DNA of 64,000 bases from an uncultured Flavobacteriaceae bacterium (GTDB lineage Bacteria > Bacteroidota > Bacteroidia > Flavobacteriales > Flavobacteriaceae), in NCBI GenBank assembly GCA_947500385.1, contig CANMSA010000011.1:150324-214323 (forward strand), in the 5' to 3' direction. Below the pieces are notes generated by a model. The model had not been told where the DNA came from, did no database searches, and saw only the letters and a list, made by a program, of their open reading frames with translations. Position 1 is the first letter of the stretch; every line of letters starts with the position of its first letter. Position numbers and translations under genes: made by a program. Of the stretch, positions 19,594-28,379 are shown piece by piece.

Positions 19594-20400
19594 TTATCGT
19601 AAAATTGCCGTAAGGTTCCCAGAAGTCGGATTGCTATAAGACCGTACCTCGGTTCCAAACACCTGATATGCGGCCGGTGTACCCAACCGATTATTCGCTC
19701 CCCAATTGGTATATCCATTGTTTTTCCAAACATTCACATGTGTAGACATATTGATCGTATTGTCATTATTCATATTCCAATTTGGTTGATTTTCTCTGAC
19801 ACTGATATATTGCCAAAAGTAACAGTCGGTACAAACAGCACTGGGTAATTTAGGCATCCGCTTTCTGTAGAATACATACCAACGACCATTTGCCCTATAT
19901 CTTTTTACCCTTTCGTAGTCACCATCACCTATAAAATGGTTCCCTTTTTCAACAACATAGTACTCAACTGGTGGGTTGGTGGTCCAACCATATACCCCGG
20001 CAAAGTCAACTCTCCCTGATTTACCTTGAAGCCTGTACTTAATATTCTTTCCGATATTGTAATTTGGGTTCCCGTTGTTATTAATAAACCAACCTTTACC
20101 ACCCACCATATTCTTGGTGTTTTCCCATTCCATTTTAAACTTTGTATTGGTCGGGAAAGACATATTCGCCTGCCCATCTACGAGCCAAATGGTCGACCAA
20201 CGACCATTGCTGTTGTTTTTATCTCCCCTATTTCCATCGGCGGTTCCGGGCACATACAAGTCAGAGTCATTTCCTTGGGCTTTTGCCACAACAAGGTCGG
20301 AAGTTGCTTCAGGCGTTATCGATTCCGCACCTTCTTCCTTACTACAACTTAAAAATGCGACGAGCAATAAACCCAGTGCTACTAATTTTAATCTTTTCAT
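19594..20400 (-). CDS. GH11 xylanase-like lipoprotein
   Basis: The protein has 268 residues with a lipobox (VAFLSC, Cys19). The mature part reads like a glycoside hydrolase family 11 jelly-roll: NTKNMVGGKGW (94-104), VYGWTTNPPVEYYVVE (136-151), FWQYISVREN (195-204), HVNVWKNNGY (221-230) and YQVFGTEVRSYSNPTSG (245-261). Both catalytic glutamates of the family are in place: E146 as nucleophile in PPVEYY, and E251 as acid/base in GTEVRS. The family cleaves beta-1,4-xylan. A CxxC (C190, C193) sits in the thumb region, which is unusual. The lipid anchor, the absence of other xylan genes nearby and marine context make the true substrate uncertain; a mixed-linkage algal xylan is one guess. Confidence 0.8.
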   Translation of the reverse strand: MKRLKLVALGLLLVAFLSCSKEEGAESITPEATSDLVVAKAQGNDSDLYVPGTADGNRGDKNNSNGRWSTIWLVDGQANMSFPTNTKFKMEWENTKNMVGGKGWFINNNGNPNYNIGKNIKYRLQGKSGRVDFAGVYGWTTNPPVEYYVVEKGNHFIGDGDYERVKRYRANGRWYVFYRKRMPKLPSAVCTDCYFWQYISVRENQPNWNMNNDNTINMSTHVNVWKNNGYTNWGANNRLGTPAAYQVFGTEVRSYSNPTSGNLTAILR

Positions 20401-20465
20401 CTTTTAATGGTTTTAGTGATTAATAATATGTTGTTCCAATTGATGGTTTTGACCTTACCAACTAT

Positions 20466-20517
20466 CCTAAGTGAGATAGACGTTGTTTAGTTTTTTTTGA
20501 ATATTTCTCACTAAAGG
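20466..20517. promoter_or_regulatory. Imperfect inverted repeat upstream of the GH11-like gene
   Basis: CCTAAGTGAGATA at 20466-20478 is mirrored by TATTTCTCACTAAAGG around 20502-20517. The core AGTGAGA (20470-20476) and TCTCACT (20506-20512) is exact. It lies about 65-115 bp before the GH11-like start, so it may be an operator or a leader hairpin. No regulator gene is adjacent. Confidence 0.3.
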
Positions 20518-20716
20518 AGTTATTTTTTTATAGGTTAATCAATAAATCGTTTTTTTATTTGCCAAATATCTAATTCAAAAGTAATTAGGGCATGGGTGAC
20601 CCTATAGCAGAAATGGGGCAAAATGTAGTACTATTGTCGCGTAGTTTTAGCTTGTAGGATTTTTCGCAACAGATGACTTAGACAATGCGCCAAATGTTAC
20701 ATCCTAAGAGAAATTG

Positions 20717-20724
20717 TATATTTA
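20717..20724 (+). promoter_or_regulatory. Candidate Bacteroidota -7 box
   Basis: TATATTTA resembles the TAnnTTTG consensus with one mismatch. It lies 26 bp before the chosen ATG of the coiled-coil lipoprotein. No clear TTG -33 element is seen at the usual spacing. Confidence 0.4.
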
Positions 20725-20750
20725 TCCCACTAACTATAAACAGCGGAACA

Positions 20751-21404
20751 ATGCTAAAAAAATCACTGACACTCCTTTTTTTATCCTTACTACTGGTCTC
20801 GTGCTGGAAAAATAAAAGCCCGGAAGATTTAATACGGTTAAAAGATCAGTTTAAGTCGCAGGTATCGACTTTTGAAAAAAGGAAAGAGACGGCCAACAAT
20901 AAAGTTTCGAAAGGGTTGGAATCTTTAAGCGCTTTAAAAAGTGCGCTCGAAGACACTAAAAATGAAGACAAAGAGTTCGCAAAGGTATACGGTGATTGGG
21001 AAAAGGTAAATAGAAGGGTAGAGAATTTGAACAAAGAGTACGAAGACCTAAAAACGAAGGCTTCCAATTTATTCAATGCCATGGAAACCCAAACCAATAG
21101 CCTCAGTGATGAGACTAGCAAAAAGACTCTTTTGGGAGCAATCGAAAAAGCCCGCACCAAATACAATGGTACCCTTTCAAACACCTCCAAAGCCATTGAA
21201 AAGTTACGTTTACTGCACGGTGATGCAGTCGAAGTGGTAAAAGCATTAGAGGTTGCCGCGGCACTCAATTCATTCGATAACATCAATGATCAGATGAAAA
21301 GTATTGAAGGCAGGGTCGACGGCATTATGCAAGAACTGAATGTTGCGGTAGTCGAAAGTAAAAAACTATACGAAAAGAAAATCACCGAACTAGGAGCTGA
21401 ATAG
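20751..21404 (+). CDS. Coiled-coil lipoprotein, function unknown
   Basis: I choose the ATG at 20751 (MLKKSLTLLFLSLLLVSC, Cys18), because the upstream in-frame extension to 20685 has no signal character. The 217-residue mature region is almost entirely helical and charged (LKDQFKSQVSTFEKRKETANNK and similar), with heptad-like spacing. This suggests an extended periplasmic or envelope coiled coil. No enzyme motif and no named family is recognised. A candidate -7 box lies just upstream. Confidence 0.65.
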   Translation: MLKKSLTLLFLSLLLVSCWKNKSPEDLIRLKDQFKSQVSTFEKRKETANNKVSKGLESLSALKSALEDTKNEDKEFAKVYGDWEKVNRRVENLNKEYEDLKTKASNLFNAMETQTNSLSDETSKKTLLGAIEKARTKYNGTLSNTSKAIEKLRLLHGDAVEVVKALEVAAALNSFDNINDQMKSIEGRVDGIMQELNVAVVESKKLYEKKITELGAE

Positions 21405-21495
21405 TACATCCTAGCACCCGAAGCGTATAAAATAGTAGCAGTTATTGCCAAAGTCGTATCGCATTTTTGTAGCTCTTAATACCTATATTTAGGGT

Positions 21496-22338
21496 GTGCT
21501 GCGCTCAAAAGACTACTTCCTAAAATTACTGTCGAGGCTTATGCCAAGTATTGCATTGGTATTCTTTGTGGGCTGCAACCCAAAAAAAGAACTCCCCAAG
21601 GAGACTATTTCAGATTCCAAAGCTCCCAAAACCATTATGGCCATCTTCGCCCATCCTGACGATGAAACCACCGTAGGCCCCGCACTGGCAAAGTATGCTA
21701 CGATCCACGATGTACACCTGGTAGTGGCCACCGATGGTAGATATGGTATAAACGATCATTCTGGCATTCCGGCCGGGGATTCTTTGGTTGCCATTCGAAA
21801 AAAAGAAACTGCATGCGCCTGTAGGGAATTGGGAATTAACCCTCCTCATTTTTTAGAGGCCAAAGATGGGCTTGGACTAAATGGAAAACATAACTTTTAT
21901 GTGGAAGCGGCAGATCTGAAAGAACGTATTCATGCCAAAATTGAAGAACTCAAACCAGATATCATTCTAACTTTTGGCCCCGATGGCGATACGGGGCATC
22001 CGGATCATCGCATGGTCGGACTTTTTATTACAGAGATTTTACTTCGGGAAAATTGGGCCCATACCATTGATCTTTATCACTTTGGTTGGACAAAGGAACA
22101 GACGGCTAAATTCCCGGAGGATTGGGGGCTTGGCAATGTACACCCAAACTATTTGAATACCACCATTCATTTTACCCCCGAGGAGGAAGAAAAAGCATTT
22201 TCCTCTATGCAATGTCACGAAAGTCAGTTTACCAAAGAAGCCTTTTCTGAATGGATTGCAGCCGAACGGGCCGACACCACCAATGTATTGTACTTTCGCA
22301 AGTTTGCCCTAGACAATACACTTCTTGATACTTTTTGA
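21496..22338 (+). CDS. PIG-L (LmbE) family deacetylase, lipoprotein
   Basis: The product is about 280 residues. It carries the zinc motif AHPDDE (52-57) and the second motif GHPDH within GPDGDTGHPDHR, both standard for N-acetylglucosaminyl/PIG-L-type deacetylases. The start is ambiguous. GTG at 21496 gives a basic n-region followed by SIALVFFVGC, a good lipoprotein signal with Cys27. ATG at 21541 would give a signal without positive charge. A TATATTTA box at 21484-21491 is so close that the GTG start would be leaderless. Its stop overlaps the open frame of the next gene. Substrate unknown. Confidence 0.82.
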   Translation: MLRSKDYFLKLLSRLMPSIALVFFVGCNPKKELPKETISDSKAPKTIMAIFAHPDDETTVGPALAKYATIHDVHLVVATDGRYGINDHSGIPAGDSLVAIRKKETACACRELGINPPHFLEAKDGLGLNGKHNFYVEAADLKERIHAKIEELKPDIILTFGPDGDTGHPDHRMVGLFITEILLRENWAHTIDLYHFGWTKEQTAKFPEDWGLGNVHPNYLNTTIHFTPEEEEKAFSSMQCHESQFTKEAFSEWIAAERADTTNVLYFRKFALDNTLLDTF

Positions 22339-22349
22339 CCAGAGTACTT

Positions 22350-22742
22350 ATGCGCAACAGACGTGTTCATCTTCTACTCACCTTTTGCACCATCGCTGCT
22401 GGTCTTTTTTCCCGTACTTCCTATATTCCAGCAATAATCTATCCCTATCTTGGTGATGCGCTATACACCCTTATGCTCTATTTTCTTCTAGGTTTTTTAG
22501 TTCCCAAATTGTCTTCTATCAAAACAATGGGCATCGCAATTGGTCTGTGTTTTGTCATAGAACTGGGGCAACTTTACCAAGCCGATTGGATACAAGAATT
22601 GCGGGCAACGCTGCCCGGAAGATTAATTTTAGGGCAAGGGTTCTTATACAGTGACCTTGTTGCCTATGTCATAGGAGGAGTAGCTGGGTACTTTTTGGAA
22701 ACAAAACTGATATTGCGTTCTTCGCAGTATTCAAAAAAATAG
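22350..22742 (+). CDS. DUF2809 integral membrane protein
   Basis: The protein has 130 residues from the ATG at 22350; a TTG at 22335 overlapping the previous stop is possible. Four hydrophobic segments are visible. Conserved-looking stretches include LGDALYTLMLYFLLGF, VIELGQLYQADWIQ and GRLILGQGFLYSDLVAY, which I associate with DUF2809. Function unknown. It directly follows the PIG-L gene and is probably cotranscribed with it. Confidence 0.75.
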   Translation: MRNRRVHLLLTFCTIAAGLFSRTSYIPAIIYPYLGDALYTLMLYFLLGFLVPKLSSIKTMGIAIGLCFVIELGQLYQADWIQELRATLPGRLILGQGFLYSDLVAYVIGGVAGYFLETKLILRSSQYSKK

Positions 22743-22830
22743 GTTCTTTTGATCAATTTCCAAAAGGCCCATCTACACCCATATTCCTAGGGACCTAGCG
22801 GAAAACGGCATCACCCTTGCGAGGTATATC

Positions 22831-22862
22831 GATCATTAAATGATCAATATAAAACGATCAAT
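22831..22862. promoter_or_regulatory. Palindrome and half-site upstream of aqpZ
   Basis: GATCATT-A-AATGATC is a perfect odd palindrome (22831-22845). The half-site GATCAAT recurs at 22842-22848 and 22856-22862, 14 bp apart. It ends about 60 bp before the aquaporin start, just ahead of a TATATTTA-type box (22874-22881), so it may be an operator. Confidence 0.35.
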
Positions 22863-22924
22863 GTACTTTTTCACTATATTTAAACCACTAACACATTAAC
22901 TATCAATAACTAAACACTAGTAAC

Positions 22925-23617
22925 ATGAAAAAACTTATCGCAGAATTTATTGGAACTCTTTGGCTGGTACTTGGAGGTTGTGGAAGCGCAGTACTGGCGG
23001 CGGGATTCCCCGAACTAGGAATTGGCTTCGTGGGCGTTTCGCTTGCCTTTGGTCTTACCGTGGTCACCATGGCATATGCTATTGGCCATATTTCAGGATG
23101 TCACTTAAACCCGGCTGTATCCATTGGTCTTTGGATGGGAGGTCGTTTTCAAGCAAAAGAATTGGTACCATATATTATTGCCCAGGTATTGGGTGGTATA
23201 GCGGGTGCCGGTATTCTCTATTTGATCGTTACCGGTAAAAGTGGTTTCGAAGGCATTGGAGGTTTTGCTGCCAATGGATATGGTGAACACTCACCAGGTG
23301 GGTATTCGATGCTATCCGCGCTGATTACCGAGGTGGTGATGACCTTTGTTTTCTTGTTCGTTATTTTGGGTGCAACCCATTCGAAAGCACCGAAATACGT
23401 GGCGGGCCTCGCCATTGGTCTTTGTTTGACACTTATACACCTTATCAGTATTCCCGTAACCAATACTTCTGTAAACCCTGCAAGAAGTACGAGTCAGGCC
23501 TTGTTTGCAGGTGATTGGGCGTTGAGCCAGCTTTGGTTGTTTTGGGTAGCTCCGATTCTCGGTGCCATCTTGGCCGGGGTAGTGTATCGTTACCTGTCTC
23601 CGGAAACAGAAAATTAA
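22925..23617 (+). CDS. aqpZ: Aquaporin Z
   Basis: The 230-residue MIP-family channel has six predicted membrane helices and both half-helix NPA motifs, NPAVS at N62 and NPARS at N184. H172 and R187 match the selectivity-filter pattern of water-specific AqpZ, as opposed to glycerol facilitators. It mediates rapid water flux across the inner membrane. It is monocistronic, with a palindrome upstream and a strong terminator directly downstream (23632-23667). Confidence 0.93.
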   Translation: MKKLIAEFIGTLWLVLGGCGSAVLAAGFPELGIGFVGVSLAFGLTVVTMAYAIGHISGCHLNPAVSIGLWMGGRFQAKELVPYIIAQVLGGIAGAGILYLIVTGKSGFEGIGGFAANGYGEHSPGGYSMLSALITEVVMTFVFLFVILGATHSKAPKYVAGLAIGLCLTLIHLISIPVTNTSVNPARSTSQALFAGDWALSQLWLFWVAPILGAILAGVVYRYLSPETEN

Positions 23618-23631
23618 AACAATAAAAACTG

Positions 23632-23674
23632 CTCCCCAAGAAACAACAACATTCGTTCCTTGGGGAGTTTTTTG
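23632..23674 (+). terminator. Rho-independent terminator of aqpZ
   Basis: A 9-bp stem CTCCCCAAG (23632-23640) pairs with CTTGGGGAG (23659-23667), closing an 18-nt loop and followed by a run of six T. An A-rich flank lies on the left, so weaker activity on the opposite strand is possible. Confidence 0.85.
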
Positions 23675-23678
23675 TACT

Positions 23679-24137
23679 ATGAAGGCAAACCCTCGATTAC
23701 AGACATTTTTAACTCCTTATGATGAGGAGATTCAAGAACTGTGCTATCGGTTAAGGGATTTTGTCGTAGCATTGGTTCCCGAAGCAAATGAGCTAATTTG
23801 GGATAACTACAACGCGGTGGCCATTGCTTATTCAAAATCCGAGCAGTTAAAAGACGCTTTTTGTCATATCGCTGTCTACGGTAAACACCTAAATTTCGGT
23901 TTCAATCGCGGGTCGGAACTCTCCTCTGAAAGTCTACAACTTAAGGGACAAGGAAAGTTAATAAGGCATCTTACCGTCAATGACTGGGACACTTTTCCAA
24001 AAGAAAAAATACGACCCCTTATTTTTCAAGCTCTTGGCATATCTGAAATGCGAAACCCTAAATTACAGGTGGCCAATGCCCATCCCAAGAGCATGGTCAT
24101 GTCGATTTCAGACAAGAAGATTAGGCCAAAAAAATAA
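23679..24137 (+). CDS. DUF1801 (YdhG-like) protein
   Basis: The protein has 152 residues and is cytosolic. The pattern NELIWDNYNAVAIAYS, then CHIAVYGKHLNFGFNRGSEL, then LKGQGKLIRHLTV is typical of the DUF1801 fold, a small alpha/beta domain found widely in Bacteroidota. No catalytic role is established. It begins right after the aqpZ terminator, so it needs its own promoter. Confidence 0.75.
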   Translation: MKANPRLQTFLTPYDEEIQELCYRLRDFVVALVPEANELIWDNYNAVAIAYSKSEQLKDAFCHIAVYGKHLNFGFNRGSELSSESLQLKGQGKLIRHLTVNDWDTFPKEKIRPLIFQALGISEMRNPKLQVANAHPKSMVMSISDKKIRPKK

Positions 24138-24216
24138 CTCATTTAGTACCTGTTACCGATTTTAAGGCATACTATCCCTCCTTATTCTTCAAAGGATCAT
24201 ACTTCGGTTAAAATTG

Positions 24217-24224
24217 TATATTTA
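24217..24224 (+). promoter_or_regulatory. Candidate -7 box for the GntP operon
   Basis: TATATTTA, in the same context (AAATTGTATATTTA) as the box at 20717, lies 22 bp before the transporter ATG. No clear -33 TTG is seen. Confidence 0.4.
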
Positions 24225-24246
24225 ACCGACCTAATAAACCCAGCCC

Positions 24247-25563
24247 ATGCCACTTGCTATTGTTGTCCTAGGAATTATTCTTCTTTTTATCCTCATTGCC
24301 CAATTTAAGTTAAACGCTTTTATTGCTTTTATAATCGTCTCGCTCTTTGTAGGGGTTGCCGAAGGCATGCAAGTACTGCAGGTTGTAGAATCAATACAAA
24401 CAGGGCTTGGAAAAACCCTCGGTGGCCTTATCATGATTCTTGGACTGGGTGCCATGCTGGGAAAATTAGTGGCCGACAGCGGTGCGGCGCAAAAAATCAC
24501 CACAAAACTCGTTGCTAAATTCGGAAAAAAGAACATTCAATGGGCCGTTGTGCTTACTGGCTTTATCGTGGGTATTCCTATGTTTTACACGGTTGGTTTC
24601 GTTATTTTGATCCCGTTAGTTTTTACCGTAGCCGCGGCTACCGGCTTGCCATTAATATATGTTGGTTTACCCATGCTCGCTTCCTTGTCCGTCACGCACG
24701 GGTACTTACCCCCTCACCCTGCCCCTACCGGTATAGCGGTGATGTTCAAAGCAGATATTGGAAAAACCTTGTTGTATGGTATTATCGTGGCCATCCCGGC
24801 AATCGTTGTAGCGGGACCATTATTTTCAAGGACCATTAAAAACATAAAGGCTACGCCTTTGAAGGAATTTTTAAACCCCAAGGTACTTACCGATGAGGAG
24901 ATGCCCAGTACTTTTACTAGCATCGTGACAGCCTTGCTACCCGTAATCTTGATCGGAATTGCGGCAATATTGAATGTATTGCTCCCTGATGGAAGTATGG
25001 CAAAAGAAGTAACCAGTGTCTTGGGAAATCCTGTGATAGCCATGCTTATCTCTGTTTTAGTGGCAATTTGGACTTTGGGCCTTGCCCGTGGTAAAAAAAT
25101 GACAGCGGTCATGAATTCCGTATCTAGTGCTGTTGCAGGAATTACCATGGTCTTATTGATCATCGCAGGAGCCGGGGCCCTAAAAGAAGTCCTGATCGAT
25201 AGTGGCGTGAGCGAGTATATTGGGAACATGCTAAAAGGCTCCAGTATTTCGCCGCTTATTCTGGCTTGGCTTATTGCAACGGTGATCAGAGTATGCGTTG
25301 GGTCGGCGACCGTTGCAGGGCTTACCGCGGCCGGTATTGCTTTGCCCCTTTTGGCGGGCTCCGACGTAAGTCCGGAGCTGATGGTTTTGGCAATTGGATC
25401 CGGAAGCTTAATGCTTTCTCATGTAAATGACGGAGGCTTTTGGCTGTATAAAGAGTATTTCAATCTCTCTGTAAAAGACACCCTTAAAACTTGGACGGTT
25501 ATGGAAACCACTGTTGGCGTGATGGGGCTTTTAGGCGTGCTGGTACTAGATGTCTTTATTTAG
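24247..25563 (+). CDS. GntP-family (gluconate:H+ symporter type) transporter
   Basis: The 438-residue polytopic protein has about 12 hydrophobic segments. GntP hallmarks include LGGLIMILGLGAMLGKLVADSGAAQKI near residues 57-81, VTHGYLPPHPAPTGIAVM (about 153-170) and GSGSLMLSHVNDGGFWL. The family takes up gluconate and related hydroxy acids by proton symport, and some members carry D-serine. Its position at the head of an operon with RidA, a PLP enzyme and a dipeptidase argues for an amino-acid-type substrate here. That substrate is inference. Confidence 0.88.
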   Translation: MPLAIVVLGIILLFILIAQFKLNAFIAFIIVSLFVGVAEGMQVLQVVESIQTGLGKTLGGLIMILGLGAMLGKLVADSGAAQKITTKLVAKFGKKNIQWAVVLTGFIVGIPMFYTVGFVILIPLVFTVAAATGLPLIYVGLPMLASLSVTHGYLPPHPAPTGIAVMFKADIGKTLLYGIIVAIPAIVVAGPLFSRTIKNIKATPLKEFLNPKVLTDEEMPSTFTSIVTALLPVILIGIAAILNVLLPDGSMAKEVTSVLGNPVIAMLISVLVAIWTLGLARGKKMTAVMNSVSSAVAGITMVLLIIAGAGALKEVLIDSGVSEYIGNMLKGSSISPLILAWLIATVIRVCVGSATVAGLTAAGIALPLLAGSDVSPELMVLAIGSGSLMLSHVNDGGFWLYKEYFNLSVKDTLKTWTVMETTVGVMGLLGVLVLDVFI

Positions 25564-25623
25564 AAGTTGTCGGAAACAAGACCAAGTCTTTGTAATAAGT
25601 CTATAAACCTTAAATCAATTCAT

Positions 25624-26088
25624 ATGAACACACCTTCTAAACGCATTCAAGAGTTGGGCTTGGTCTTACCACCGGCTCCCCCTCCCGCCGGTTTGTACAA
25701 ACCGGTACTGGTCGTAGAGAATTTTCTCTATGTGTCTGGACAAGGTCCTATGAATACCGACGGCAGCTTGTTTACCGGGCGTGTCGGCGACAATCTAAAC
25801 CTGGAAGATGGGAAACGTGCCGCACGACAAGTGGCCTTGACCATGCTAGCCACGATTACGACCCATTTTGGGAACATCGACCGGATCAAACGTCTGGTAA
25901 AAACACTGGGGATGGTGAATTGCACTCCCGATTTCAGCGACCAACCGTTGGTAATTAATGGATACAGCGAGCTCATGGCCGAAGTCTTTGGTCCAGATCA
26001 TGGGGTGGGTGTACGCAGTGCGGTGGGGATGATGCTACCAGGGCAAGTAGCCGTTGAAATTGAAGCAATGTTCGAACTTCATACATAG
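25624..26088 (+). CDS. RidA family enamine/imine deaminase
   Basis: I choose the ATG at 25624 (MNTPSKRIQELG); the longer frame back to 25567 is not conserved-looking. The 154-residue protein keeps the RidA signature GVRSAVGMMLPGQVAVEIEAMF with the key Arg131 and Glu145. RidA proteins hydrolyse reactive 2-aminoacrylate-type enamines released by PLP dehydratases. The next gene encodes exactly such a PLP enzyme, 6 bp downstream, which supports a detoxifying partnership. Confidence 0.88.
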   Translation: MNTPSKRIQELGLVLPPAPPPAGLYKPVLVVENFLYVSGQGPMNTDGSLFTGRVGDNLNLEDGKRAARQVALTMLATITTHFGNIDRIKRLVKTLGMVNCTPDFSDQPLVINGYSELMAEVFGPDHGVGVRSAVGMMLPGQVAVEIEAMFELHT

Positions 26089-26094
26089 GCCATT

Positions 26095-27207
26095 ATGAAA
26101 GATTCCAATTGGTATACCCTTAACGACCCTTCTAAAATCACTTCCCCTTCCTTGCTGCTCTACCCTGAAAGAATAGAAGAAAACATTCGTACCATGATTT
26201 CCATGTCGGGCGGATTTTCAACGCTCAGACCACACATCAAGACCCATAAAATGGCAGAAGTCATACAAATGCAGCAACGGCATGGTATTCAAAAATTTAA
26301 ATGCGCCACCATCGCAGAAGCCGAATTACTAGGACAATGTAATGCGGAAGACGTGTTGTTGGCCATGCAGCCCGTAGGTGCAAATATGGAGCGTTTCTTT
26401 GCACTGAAAGATCGTTATTCCGCTACCCGTTTCTCGACCCTGGTAGACAACGCCACTTCCATAGATCAGATTGCCAAAGCAGCTACTACAAAAAATACCC
26501 CCGTAGCGTTGTATCTTGATATTAATAGCGGTATGAACAGAACGGGTTGCAAACCAGATGAAAATGCCGTCGCATTATATAGAAGTATGGAAGAACATTC
26601 TCATGTACAAGCTATGGGATTGCATGTATATGATGGCCATATTCGAGATACAGATCTTAGAGAGCGTACCCAGCGGTGTGAAGAAGCTTTTGACCAAGTG
26701 GTAAGGTTGAAGGCAGCTATTAAGAAAAATGGTATCATCGTTCCCAACCTTATCGCGGGAGGATCTCCCTCGTTTCCGATTCATTCCAAACGAAGTAATG
26801 TAGAGGCAAGCCCGGGAACCACTCTCTTCTGGGATGCGGGATATAGCGCCCGTTTTCCCGACATGCCTTTTTTACAGGCCGCAGTTTTGTTTACGCGCAT
26901 CGTTAGCAAGCCAGCGGAAAATATTATCTGTTTTGATCTCGGCCATAAATCGGTCGCTCCCGAGATGAACTTCCCCAGAGTACAACTGCTGGGGTTGGAA
27001 AATAGTGAACAAATTGGCCAGAGTGAAGAACATCTTGTGGTAAAAACAGATCGAGCGAATATGCTACAGGTTGGCGATGGGTTTTATGCGATCCCCATGC
27101 ACATATGCCCCACAGTTGCAAAATATGACGAAGTATTTATCATCGAAAACAAACAACTGACCGATATCTGGAAGGTTGCCGCCCGAAACCAAAAAATAAC
27201 CATTTAA
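26095..27207 (+). CDS. D-serine dehydratase / D-threonine aldolase family PLP enzyme
   Basis: The protein has 370 residues with an alanine-racemase-like TIM barrel and C-terminal beta domain. The PLP lysine lies in RPHIKTHK (K49). Near the C-terminus the metal site reads H336-I-C338. As I recall, D-serine dehydratases of this family use His and Cys for zinc while D-threonine aldolases use His and Asp, so this looks more like a dehydratase. The RidA neighbour fits too, because dehydration makes an enamine. Products would be pyruvate or 2-oxobutyrate plus ammonia. The stop overlaps the dipeptidase ATG (27207). An aldolase activity cannot be excluded. Confidence 0.82.
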   Translation: MKDSNWYTLNDPSKITSPSLLLYPERIEENIRTMISMSGGFSTLRPHIKTHKMAEVIQMQQRHGIQKFKCATIAEAELLGQCNAEDVLLAMQPVGANMERFFALKDRYSATRFSTLVDNATSIDQIAKAATTKNTPVALYLDINSGMNRTGCKPDENAVALYRSMEEHSHVQAMGLHVYDGHIRDTDLRERTQRCEEAFDQVVRLKAAIKKNGIIVPNLIAGGSPSFPIHSKRSNVEASPGTTLFWDAGYSARFPDMPFLQAAVLFTRIVSKPAENIICFDLGHKSVAPEMNFPRVQLLGLENSEQIGQSEEHLVVKTDRANMLQVGDGFYAIPMHICPTVAKYDEVFIIENKQLTDIWKVAARNQKITI

Positions 27208-28271
27208 TGTTCATTTTTGATGCTCATTTAGACCTTTCCATGAATGCCATCGACTGGAACCGCGACCTAAGATGGTCTGTTGAAGCCATTCGCAAAAGTG
27301 AATTAGGCATGACCGATAAACCAGACCGTGGAAACAATACCGTTTCTTTTGAGGCAATGCGCAAGGGCAAAGTAGGGCTGTGTATGGCGACCCAAATTGC
27401 ACGCTATGTAAAACCAACAAGTTCATTACCCGGGTGGAATTCCCCAGAACAAGCTTGGGCCCATACACAAGCACAACTTGCTTGGTACCGAACCATGGAA
27501 ACCGAGGGACACCTTACGCAGATTAGGAATCTTGAGCAGTTAGAAACACATTTGTCCCTTTGGGAAAAGCCTCCCGAACAATTGCCCATAGGGTATATCC
27601 TAACTTTGGAAGGAGCCGATAGTATCGTAGACATCGGTTATCTTGAAAAATCGTACGAGCAGGGGCTCCGTGCTATTGGACCCGCACACTACGGGCCGGG
27701 CACCTACGCCCATGGCACCAACTCGGAAGGAGGTATCGGAACAAAAGGGAAATTGTTGTTGAAAGCGGTAGAACGACTTAATATTATTTTGGATGCCACA
27801 CACCTGTGCGACCAAAGTTTTTGGGAAACGATGCAGGTGTATAGTGGCCCCGTGTGGGCCAGTCATAACAATTGTAGGGCTTTGGTAAATCATAACCGCC
27901 AGTTTTCAGACGAACAACTAAGGGAACTTATCAATAGAAAAGCTATTATAGGGGTTGCCCTTGATGCCTGGATGATGGTACCCGATTGGAAGCGAGGGAT
28001 TTCTACTCCACAAGAAATGGGGCTCACTTTGGAACGAATGATCGATAATATCGACCATATCTGTCAATTGGCCGGAAACGCAGATCATGTCGGAATCGGT
28101 ACTGATTTAGATGGTGGTTTTGGAACGGAACAATGCCCAAAAGACATCAATACGATCGCGGATCTTCAAAAAATACCCGCTTTGTTAAAGGCACGAGGGT
28201 ACACCGAAGCGGAGATTGTGAAGATTATGCACGGGAATTTCCTTCGTTTTCTCAAAAGGGTTTGGGGATAA
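27207..28271 (+). CDS. Membrane dipeptidase family (M19) peptidase
   Basis: The 354-residue TIM-barrel amidohydrolase has the M19 metal ligands: H7 and D9 in DAHLDL, E135 in LEGAD, H199 in DATHL, H220 in SHNN and the terminal D300 in GIGTDLDGG. The family cleaves dipeptides, often with a D-residue at the C-terminal position. No signal peptide is seen, so it is likely cytosolic here. It overlaps the previous stop by one base and completes the operon, where it would release D-amino acids for the PLP enzyme. Its own substrate is inferred from context. Confidence 0.87.
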   Translation: MFIFDAHLDLSMNAIDWNRDLRWSVEAIRKSELGMTDKPDRGNNTVSFEAMRKGKVGLCMATQIARYVKPTSSLPGWNSPEQAWAHTQAQLAWYRTMETEGHLTQIRNLEQLETHLSLWEKPPEQLPIGYILTLEGADSIVDIGYLEKSYEQGLRAIGPAHYGPGTYAHGTNSEGGIGTKGKLLLKAVERLNIILDATHLCDQSFWETMQVYSGPVWASHNNCRALVNHNRQFSDEQLRELINRKAIIGVALDAWMMVPDWKRGISTPQEMGLTLERMIDNIDHICQLAGNADHVGIGTDLDGGFGTEQCPKDINTIADLQKIPALLKARGYTEAEIVKIMHGNFLRFLKRVWG

Positions 28272-28379
28272 GGGGTACATGCGATACGGTTTTCGTGCCA
28301 TTAGTCGAATTTAACAGGGATTTATGCCCCTATGGCAGGGTATTTGTTAATTTTATAAACAATTAACGACCAAGAACTT

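Larger units (their letters stand above)
20401..20750. other. Intergenic region between divergent GH11-like and lipoprotein genes
   Basis: This is a 350-bp AT-rich stretch without a convincing gene. The frame of the plus-strand gene stays open back to 20685, but the better start is 20751. It holds an imperfect palindrome (20466-20517) and a candidate -7 box (20717-20724), listed separately. Nothing else was recognised. Confidence 0.6.

Noticed and set aside
26095..27207. Naming the PLP enzyme D-threonine aldolase outright
   Set aside because: The H-x-C metal pair and RidA neighbour favour a dehydratase; family level only is safe.
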